From NCBI GenBank assembly GCA_936432065.2, contig OW386286.2, positions 118,496,902 to 118,560,901 of the forward strand: DNA of 64,000 bases, given 5' to 3'. Positions within the stretch are counted from its first letter, which is position 1, and the number at the start of each line of letters is the position of its first letter. Under the pieces are notes generated by a model that saw nothing but the letters and a program-made list of their open reading frames with translations, searched no databases and was not told the DNA's origin. The position numbers were made by a program, and so were the translations under genes. Below, piece by piece: positions 55,717-64,000 of the stretch. The DNA is from Rutpela maculata. Its lineage: Eukaryota; Arthropoda; Insecta; Coleoptera; Cerambycidae.

Positions 55717-56811
55717 CTGCATGGTCCGAGACCATGAAAATGCAGGGGTAGGAGCGTTTTTGTTTAAGGCCGCACAGAGAGCAGCCGATGAACTTCGTCT
55801 CTCCTTCGACGTCGAGCGGGTAAATCGCGACTCTGTCACCGAGTTGGAACCTGCTCGGCGAAAAGCCCAAATTAAAGCTGCAGAACACAACATCTTTCTG
55901 CAGCTTCATACGGATAAGCCAATGCATGGAGTCTTCTATAAAAATATAGAAGATCTTGGCTTATCCGAAAGGTTGACCTTTGCCTTCTTAAGGTCAGCCG
56001 GGCTGAAGTCTGAGATCGAGGGATTCATAATGGCTTGCCAGGATGGTGTATTTAACACTCTCGTTTATCGAAGTCGTGTCATGGGTATAGAGGTCCCTGA
56101 TGTCAGCTGCAGGGCCCGCCGCAGGGCGCCAGAGACTTTAATGCACTTGTTGTCGGCCTGTCCGACATATGCAGTCTCGGCCTATATCCAGAGGCACGAC
56201 GGAGCATTACGAGTGCTTTATTATCACTTAAGGCACTCGTATGGGATAGACGAGACACCAGTGCTGCCTTATGCTCCGGGGGTATTGAGTCCGTTGTGGG
56301 AAATGAGAAGTGTCTAATTTATTGGAACTACTCTTTTCCCACAGTCAGGCAAATACAAGCCAACAAGCCTGACGTAGTCCTCCTAGACCACCAACTCAAG
56401 ACAATGTTTGTCGTGGAGTTCTCGGCTCCCGCGGAGAACAACATTGTCTTGAAGGAGGAGGAAAAACGGACAAAATATCGAGATTTGCTCTTCGAACTCC
56501 GCAGACTGTATCCAGACCATACTGTTAAGATAGTGGTACTGATTATAGGAGCCCTCGGTGGAACGAGACACACACACTGCTTTCGGAACTTAAGATCATA
56601 CCGGCATGCCGAAATTCGGCAGAGGTCTTAGCCGGCAGAATGCAGAAGGCCGTTATTCTCGGTTCATTACGTCTGCTCAGGGCACACGATTCCCGGACCC
56701 AGTAGTCACTTACCCCACGGGTGTGGGGAGTGGCTGCCGGTACTACCAGCTCCCCTCTGTGAGGGGTCGGAGCCACAGAGAAGGGTGACTGGTTTTTAGC
56801 AAAAAAAAAAA
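55717..56811 (+). mobile_element. RLE retrotransposon copy 11 (subfamily B), 5'-truncated
   Basis: Starts at CTGCATGGTCCGAGACC. It encodes KPMHGVFYKN, a knuckle with one Cys changed to Arg (SCRARRRAPE where copy 8 has SCRACRRAPE) and KPDVVLLDHQLK. A 1-base loss near 56282 and a 2-base gain near 56572 break the frame (55721-56317, 56296-56631). The 3' UTR hairpins are recognisable, then A12 and (AAT)n. Confidence 0.82.
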
Positions 56812-56828
56812 TAATAATAATAATAATA
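56812..56828. repeat. (AAT)n tract at the 3' edge of the nest
   Basis: Short AAT run joining copy 11 to the 3' end of the minus-strand LINE. It may be the tail of either. Confidence 0.85.
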
Positions 56829-58294
56829 TTTATTGATGTATGGAACAGAAAAATTGTTTTACATGAGTCAAGAGCCATACATATAACTATAACATGTAAC
56901 ATATTATTATATACTATCTATTATAGTATAAGATATTAGGAGAAATTATAGCACATAGTAAATAAAAGAGATATACAAAAAATAATTATCATATATTAAA
57001 AAATTAGTATATAAATAATATATAGTCAAACTGCAGATACAGTGAGGTCTGTATAAAATATAATAGTGCGAACATAAATTTGGAGAATAGTGGATAATCG
57101 AACAAGTACTTATCTAAAAAGTCATCTATCTCTTAACAGTTTTTGTTTAGTATTATTTTTTCAATTTGGATTTAAAAATATGTAAATTCTGAGAAATATT
57201 ATCACTTAGTGCATTAAAAGCCATTATACTAAATGTTTTTTGGTACAAAGCTAATGTAATTGCGGCTGTAGTAATCCTTTTGTGTTGTGGTCATAGCTGA
57301 CCTGATTAGCGTAATTTATTATATGAATTATCAATGTGAATTCCCCAATCCAAGTACTATCAAATGCCATGCCTAGTATTTTAACTGATTCACAGAATTC
57401 AATATCAGTGCCATTTTCATTAAAAATTGATACATTTAGGTTTCTGTGTAGAGTAAAAAGTAGTAGTTAGTTTCGTTTGTACTTAAGTTAAGCTTGTTTG
57501 GGAATACACTAATTCTACCATATTTTAAATAATATTTAAGACACTGTCGATGATTACAATATTTGTGTCATCTGCATAACAGGGCAATGAGTGTTTCGCA
57601 TTTTATTTAAATATGTTATTAGATCATTTGCAAAGGCATTAAAAAGCTATGGACCAGAACAGATCCCTGGGTAACTCCATGCGTGATGTCACATACAGCA
57701 TTGGTTACATTACCGTTTAATTTAACAGTTTTATTGTTTGGGTACGAATAAAACAGACATAAAGTAACTTCCCTGGCTCCATACCTGTTTAGTTTATTCA
57801 ACAATATTTCATGTTTAACAACATTAAAAGCACAGAAGAAATCAATAAATAACTCTAAGGCATATTGCTTGTTATCAAAGATATTAACAATTAAGTCACA
57901 AGGAGCTGATTCGATGCCCTTACTTTCACAAAAATCCTGTTGGTAAGTTGATAATAAATCATTTTTGTACGATAAAGAAGACAGCTGATCCTTGACAGAG
58001 CACTCCAGCGGTTTAGAAAAACTGCAAAGCAATCTAATAGCCCTGTAATCTACATCATATACAAAGGTTGAACAATAGCTATCTAGAAAAGTTCCGGTAA
58101 TAAAAGACACATTTATTTAAAAAAACCAGAGGCTGACAAATGCTCAGTTTATAATGTGTTATTAAGTTATTGGAAACGTCATACAGAATGTCTGCTGTAT
58201 ACGTACAAATATTTTGCATAATAATATATTGACCCAAAAAGCAAAAAGTCTTATAATATTTTTGCTTTACTCCAAAGGTTTTGCTTAAATTCAT
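56829..58294 (-). pseudogene. Jockey/CR1-like LINE relic
   Basis: On the minus strand from about 58100: STYQQDFCESKGIESAPCD, then ALELFIDFFCAFNVVKHEIL (motif A region; KAFD has become CAF-N, catalytic Asp kept as FID), YSYPNNKTVKLNG, and GVTQGSVLVHSFLMPL (motif B). YADDT (motif C) is near 57570, followed by NLSTNETNYYFLLYT and VKILGMAFDSTW. Frame breaks lie between motifs B and C. The 3' end at 56829 reads CAATAAATATTATT on the minus strand, so its tail is an ATT repeat. 5'-truncated near 58300. Confidence 0.7.
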
Positions 58295-58669
58295 TATTAA
58301 AGAAAAAACAATTGTTTAAACAGAAAACGACATCGTGATATGATGAAGTTGAAAGGTGATGAAGCAAGTTTTAATTAAGCCGCGAAAACGTATGAGTGTC
58401 TTATACTGCGACAGTAGGCTGTATCACAACTTTTGCCATGTCATGTCAGCGCGATGCTGTGCAACTTCAATTTGATAATTTTTCAACAATTTATGTGATT
58501 TGAAAAATTGTAACATGCCCAGCGAATAGTTTTAAACATTAGAAAAGTTCAGTGTAAAGGACCAGTCAGAATCCTTATGGGAAATGGCTCTCTGTCAAAC
58601 TCTCTGAAACTTTGAATTCTGGTAATCCATTGATGAGCAGATCAAAAGTCTCCATGGGCACTAAACCCT
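58295..58669. other. Non-coding sequence, nothing recognised
   Basis: No supported feature. Confidence 0.4.
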
Positions 58670-59712
58670 AAAAACTTTAAGGATTTTCGCATATTCTGCA
58701 GTAGCGTTAAGCTACTGTAAGTTGGTATGTTTGCACGTATGTCATTATGTCCGTATTTATACATGTATGTATGACCTCTACTAAGGTTACAAGATTTTGA
58801 ACAGTGACCTTGACAGTGATCTTCAAGGTCCGAAGATCAAATTTAGGATTTCAAATGGAAACCCCTATTTTTGACATCGGAAATAAAGAGCGGAAGATTT
58901 CGGATATGACCTTGACTTTGACCGACGTATATTGGAGATCAATACTCGTTAATGCTTAAGGCAAGATCAATCAGAGATCCGGCTGGACAAGGCAAGCTCA
59001 ATTAGAGATCCGGACGTTATAGCCTACTGCGCATGTCTAGACTCATATACATAGATACATGAATATAAAAAAAAGATGACCGTCTGCATTAACTTGATCC
59101 GATGTGCACCGCGGGGAGGTTGAGAGATCGGGCTTAGCACATCATGTGACCCTGATAAGGGCCGATTTTTACTCATTATATCACGAGAATTCATAAAGAT
59201 ATTTTTCATTATATCACTTCAATATCAATATTCTCTTCAGCTTCTTGTTGTGCTCTGTTACTTGTATGTAGCGTTGTATTTAGCAGGGTGTTATCTGGAT
59301 ACTTAACGTTATTTTGATGTCGCACATAGCCTAAAAATCATAAGACAGAGACGACGCGACATGGGCTCATCTGCCCACAGTTTTGGCTCCAGATTGACAC
59401 GTGCAATAATAACCGATGAGATCACTGATATTGATCTACAATATCCGTCGGTCAAAGTCAAAGGTTATATCCGAAGTTAAAATCTTCTGCTCTTTATTTC
59501 CGGTGTCAAAAATTGTGATTTCCATTTGAAATTCTAAAGTTGACCTTCGAATAACCTTGAAGGTTACTGTTCAAAATCCTCTAACCTTAGAGATCATACA
59601 TGTATAAATACAGACATAGTGACATACGTACAGACATACCAACTTACAGTAACTTAACGCTACTGCAGAACTCACGAAAAGCCCAGTTTCAGAGGGCTAT
59701 ATGTTAAAACTA
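58670..59712. mobile_element. ~1-kb foldback element
   Basis: About 58690-58940 and 59430-59700 are inverted copies. GCAGTAGCGTTAAGCTACTG-like and AAGTTGGTATGT phrases near 58700 face inverted forms near 59640-59680, and GACCTTGACTTTGACCGACG near 58910 faces CGTCGGTCAAAGTCAAAGGT near 59447. The centre (58950-59420) holds no credible gene. Ends and TSD not resolved. Confidence 0.7.
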
Positions 59713-59929
59713 TTACTTCCACATCCAGTGGAAGTACAGTAACGACAAAAAATTTTTAAAAATTTTTATTGTTCAAATAGGCTTAAAATGTCATGAAACG
59801 TCGAGATTTTAAGTTTGAGCGAAAAAAAAAAAAAATTCTGTCTGTCTGTCGGTCTGTCTGTAACTATTTTTTGTGCGCACGTTTACTCTGGAACCATTTG
59901 AGATATTGACTTGAAATTTGGTACACATA
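59713..59929. other. Spacer with a short CTGT repeat
   Basis: Contains TCTGTCTGTCTGTCGGTCTG near 59838. No gene. Confidence 0.5.
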
Positions 59930-60480
59930 TGTACTTTAACGATTAGAAACATCCAATTAAAATTTGAAATGTGGGTGGAAATATTGTGGACGGACGGAAT
60001 ACAAGTGAATTAATAATACACCTACGTCCACATGACGCATGACGTCACAAATAAGAAAAATTCTTAGAAACTGGTGCAGATATCAACTTAACTATTGGAA
60101 ACATCCAATTAAAGTTTGAAAGATAGGTGAAAATATTGTAGATGGACGGAATACGAGTGAATTAAAAATACACCTACGTCACATGACATCACAAATAAGA
60201 AAAAATATTACAGCAGAAGAACTTGTACAAATATCGACTTAACGGTTGGAGGTATCGAATTGAAATTTAAAACGTAGGTAGAAATATTGTAAATGGACGG
60301 AATAAAAGTTAATTAATATACACTTACGTCTACAGGACGCCACAAAGAAGAAAAATTCTTACAACAGGTGAACTGGTACAAATATCGACTTAACGATTGG
60401 AAACATCCAATTAAAATTTGAAATATGGGTGGAAATATTGTAGACGGACGGAATACAAGTGAATTAATAATACTCCTACG

Positions 60481-61615
60481 CAGTGATGCAAAATTTCAAA
60501 TTTCATTTTGAATGTTTCAATTTCAATTTGAAATTTCCGAAAGTTTCAACGTGCTCTCATAAATTTCTGAAATATCTGAATTTTATGAAAGTTTCAGATT
60601 AATCTGAAAATTACAATGTTTTTGAAACTTTCATGAAAGTTTCAGCCGCAAAATCTCTATTTCCGTTACATCAAATAAAATTTGAATTTCGTCAGCATTT
60701 TTAACCTTTTTTCAACCAATACAGATTAAAATCTGGTTTTGACATTTATTATAGAGGTTAGGTTAGCTAAAAGTCGCGGGAAAGTGAAGAAACGCCGTTA
60801 AAAGTGTTAAAAGTTAAAACCCAAAATAATCAACAAAATGAAGCCAAAAAGTGCTACTTGGAAATATTTTTCGTGTTTCCAAAATAATAACAATGTGACT
60901 TGTCGATTTTGTAATAAAACGTTTTGAAAAATGTATTATTATTTTTACTTTTCACAAATATATTATTTGTAAGCTCTAATCCTATTATAAAGAAAACAAA
61001 ATGTTATTTATGTTAAAAAAAAATTTTTAAGTAAAAATATGAGACTAGTTGCAAAAGTGGGATTTATTAGTCATTATCTCTTGGAAGTTTAAAACATCAC
61101 GAATGTTACACAGAACTTAAGTTTCATCATTTCATGAAATGTTTCAATGAAATTTCACTTAACTTTCATAATATTCGGGAATTATTCATTTAAATTTCAT
61201 AAAATGAAAGTTTCAGTGAAATTTCACGAAAGTTTCATGATACTTAAGTATAATATAATATTTCAAAAATTTCATAAATTTCAGATGAATTTCGAAACAT
61301 TCACAAAAATTTCATTGAAATTTCACAAATTTTAAGTTTCACGAAATTTTGTATCACTGGTTACGAATATTACACAGAACTTTAAGTTTCATCATTTCAT
61401 GAAATATTTCAACGAAATTTCACTTAACTTTCACAATATTAGGAAATTATTCATTTAAATTTCATAAAATGAAAGTTTCATTGAAATTTCACGAAAGTTT
61501 AATGTTTAATTTTATATTTCAGAAATTTCATAAATTTCAGATGAATTTCAAGACTTTCACAAAAATGTCATTGAAATTTCACAAATTTTAAGTTTCATGA
61601 AATTTTGCATCACTG
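60481..61615. mobile_element. Non-autonomous hAT element with exact 8-bp TSD
   Basis: The ends are CAGTGATGCAAAATTTCA and its perfect reverse complement. They are flanked by the direct repeat CTCCTACG at 60473-60480 and 61616-61623. The CAGTG start and the 8-bp duplication are diagnostic of hAT. It interrupts a 150-bp tandem unit of the right arm. The 3' half contains two direct copies of about 260 bp (about 61095-61359 and 61360-61615), each ending in a TIR-like CAAATTTTAAGTTTCA...ATCACTG, so the right end has been duplicated internally. Confidence 0.88.
60838..60927 (+). pseudogene. BED-type zinc-finger remnant of a hAT transposase
   Basis: Twenty-nine codons from ATG to TGA. They read MKPKSATWKYFSC, then NNNNVTCRFCNKTF, with the Trp-x-Tyr-Phe and Cys-x2-Cys of BED fingers found at the N-terminus of hAT transposases. 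The distal His/Cys ligands and the DDE core are gone. It supports that the host element is a deletion derivative of an autonomous hAT. Confidence 0.65.
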
Positions 61616-61616
61616 C

Positions 61617-61860
61617 TCCTACGTCACATGACATCACAAATAAGAAAAATTCTTACAAAGGGCGAACTGATGTCGATATCGATTTAACAATTGGAAACAT
61701 CCAATTAAAGTTTGAAACGTAGGTGGAAATATTGTAGATGATGGAATACGAGTGAATTAAAAATACACCTACGTTCTGATGACGTCATAAAAAGATAAAA
61801 TTCTTATAACAGGCGAACTGATGAAGATATCAAAAAAATATTTTTACAAGACGTCACGAA
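61617..61860. repeat. Remaining 150-bp units of the right arm
   Basis: Continuation, past the hAT insertion, of the tandem repeat with TTGGAAACATCCAATTAAAG and GGAAATATTGTAGATG. Confidence 0.75.
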
Positions 61861-61892
61861 ATTTTTTTTTAATTTCCAAGAAATATCAAATT

Positions 61893-62350
61893 CTCAGGTA
61901 AATGTCACTTTTCAGAAAAATGTTAAATTTTCGAAAAAACGTCAAATTTTCGAAGAAATGTCACTTTTCAGAAAAATGTCAAATGTTTGAAAATTGTCAA
62001 ATTTTCGGAGTAATGTCACTTCAGAAAAATGTCAAATTTTCGAAAAAATGTCAAATTTTCGGAGAAATGTCACTTTTCAGAAAAATGTCAAAAATTCAGG
62101 AAAACGTCAAATTTTCGAAAAAATGTCACTCTCCAGAAAAATGTCAAATTTTCGAGAAAACGTCAAATTTTCGAAGATGTCACCTTTCAGAAAAATGTCA
62201 AATGTTTGAAAATTGTCAAATTTTCGGAGTACTCACTTCAGAAAAATGTCAAATTTTCGGAGAAATGTCACTTTTCAGAAAAATGTCAAAAATTCAGGAA
62301 AATGTCAAATTTTCGGAAAAATGTCAAATTTTCAGAAAACTGTCAAATTT
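61893..62350. repeat. Minisatellite of ~18-22-bp units (right arm)
   Basis: Inverted relative to 34048-34655: units close to CAGAAAAATGTCAAATTTTC alternating with GAGAAATGTCACTTTT. Shorter than the left array. Open frames across it are repeat translations. Confidence 0.85.
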
Positions 62351-63507
62351 TATTAAATGGACTCAAAGGAAAATTCCTACTACGGGTCCATCTGTGGTAT
62401 AAGTTCTCTGCTAGTGTGTTAAATCATGCAGACTGTATGCTGAGTATTTTTGACGTGTCAAGTGCATCGAGAGATTACAAGTTTTTTCGACGTTTATAAA
62501 GCCCACGGATGGTGTGAGAGGCCATCCTGAAACGCTTACAAGCCCTACAAGTGTAAGCAACTCCACCGGAACGCTTTCGGTGAGTTTTTTCCAATAAAAG
62601 TGACAGTGACATTATATTTTAAAAACAATTTCCGCTACTTCCGGCATCCCGCCGGAATTTCTTCTGGCAACATAACCTAAAAATAGTACTACATAACCTA
62701 AAAACAGTTTAAGACATTGGTACCAACCGAAACATTTTTCAAAAACCAAATTCCCCAGAGAAACATCGGTACCAAAAATTTAACAGCTATCACTTCTCCG
62801 ACCGATTTAGTGAAAAATCAGTCGAGGCCAAAAGATAAAACAAATTATACCAACTCAAACTTAAACTATCCACCATGAACACTGCCCTGACTACATCTGA
62901 CAGGGAAGCTGTCCACCAAGAGTTATATGGTTTTTTCCAAAGATGGCCATCCCTGTCATCCATCCCATTACCAACGAACAGGTTTTTTCGTTTAGTTGTT
63001 TCCCATACCAATAATCAAAATTATTATGTGCTCTTGCCTACGAACGTTTTTATAGTATTGTGTTTATTTTTATATTAATTTTAGGTCCATGTGGACACAT
63101 TATAATTTTAACCTAGTTTTTTAAGCCTGCCTACAGAAGACAGGAGCTACTTTTCTATTTTTCTCCAAGCCAAACCGGACCTACCCCGTCCAGCCTCACA
63201 TTCGCCACGACGGTGTTCACCGTGGTTGTCTGGCTGGCCCCGGGCTAGGATCCGATGAAGCATATATTTGTATTAAAACATTGAATAAAACATTAATGTT
63301 GTGCAGACTATAAATTTTACACTCAAGTTCTTAGGTCCAAATCCCACCGAACGCAAGACTTTTTTTTCTGATTTAATATGAAAAAAATATTACAACTTAA
63401 TAAATATAATTAAATGAGAGCGTTCATATTGTTTAGTACTCTTTTCGGCTTCAAAGATTCACCGGGTGGGGAGGTTCCAGCCGCTTCCAGTAGCTGTCGA
63501 TTTTTTT

Positions 63508-64000
63508 ATATACTTTTGATAAATGCTAATAGGATTTATTTGTGAGCAAAATATTGACGAGTAAAATGTATTTGTTTATAAGAAAAGTTAAAACAAAAAT
63601 TGGGTTAAACATTTTTTTGTTAATATCACTGAAACATAAAAAACCGCTGCCTAAGGAATCACTACTTCCACATCCAGATTTTCTATCCAAGTCACTCGCA
63701 ACGAAAATTTTGTATGTGGAAATAATTGTTTATGGAACTTTAAAAATATAATATTTGAAATCCTCTACCCCAAAAACTCATAAAACGATACCCCACATCG
63801 GTAGTTGGGGTGGGGTTGGTGATAAGGGGTGGATGAAGTAAAAAAATATTTTGAGGTTTCTGGTTCTTGTACATGTACACACACTAAAGCACAATTTTTT
63901 TTTCATCGCCTTTAATAATTAGGTGGGGGTGGTGGTAATGGAGGTGGTTAATGCCAAAATTTTTTTGAGACTTTAGCTTCTCTTGTATATACTAAATACC
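63508..64000. repeat. Dispersed repeat, relative of 25185-25600
   Basis: From about 63640 the order AACCGCTGCCTAAGGAA, GGTTCTTGTAC, CCTTTAATAAT, GT-rich block, TAATGCCAAAA repeats that at 25370-25540. The window ends inside it. No gene. Confidence 0.55.

Larger units (their letters stand above)
59930..63507. repeat. Right arm of the 30.6-kb inverted-repeat structure
   Basis: The inverted counterpart of 32885-35290, made longer by the 1.1-kb hAT insertion at 60481-61615. From inside out: 150-bp units (about 59930-60480 and 61617-61850), minisatellite (61893-62350), then the unique outer part to CAGTAGCTGTCGATTTTTTT. Corrected for the insertion, the two arms have about the same length. No credible gene. 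Confidence 0.75.

Overview
This window looks like nuclear DNA of an arthropod, most likely an insect. It is AT-rich and poor in host genes. It contains spliced exons of a beta-1,3-glucan recognition protein (CBM39 plus a GH16-like domain, an insect/crustacean innate-immunity family). It is crowded with insect-type transposons: R4/Dong-like, Jockey/CR1-like, Penelope-like, Tc1/mariner, hAT and foldback elements. I cannot name the species.

Layout. (1) 1-27.3 kb: one plus-strand host gene in five recognisable exons (2597-2827, 18461-18615, 22857-22984, 26522-26676, 27014-27238). All visible splice sites are canonical and all phases match. Its introns are filled with transposon debris: two MITEs with TA target duplications, one with an 8-bp duplication, a possible solo LTR, a minus-strand LINE split by these insertions, a 2.2-kb palindrome, a tRNA-derived SINE, a Jockey relic and a Penelope-like 3' fragment. 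The signal-peptide exon and the 3' exons were not found. (2) 27.3-32.4 kb: repeats, a Tc1/mariner-like element with roughly 1-kb inverted repeats and a broken transposase, and a decayed minus-strand gene. (3) 32.9-63.5 kb: a 30.6-kb interval bounded by inverted arms of about 2.4 kb, each carrying a short minisatellite and 150-bp tandem repeats. The right arm was later split by a hAT element with an exact 8-bp duplication.

(4) The centre of that interval, 36.4-56.8 kb, is the most notable part: eleven head-to-tail copies or fragments of non-LTR retrotransposons with a reverse transcriptase, a CCHC knuckle and a restriction-like endonuclease (R4/Dong type). They come from at least five lineages, all lie on the plus strand, and all sit between (AAT)n tracts. 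Known Dong-type elements target TAA repeats. Here each copy ends in A/(TAA)n and so supplies the next target, which would make the nest self-extending. Copies 5 and 8 are full length. Both begin with a sequence that folds like an HDV-type self-cleaving ribozyme, and the 5' and 3' UTRs carry hairpins whose stems covary between subfamilies. Copy 8 keeps a 983-codon frame but has His in place of the catalytic Asp of RT motif A. Copy 5 has two frameshifts. Copy 6 is a chimera of two subfamilies.

No rRNA gene, functional tRNA gene or CRISPR array was seen, and no complete host gene is present. All calls rest on reading the sequence by eye, and no similarity search was run.
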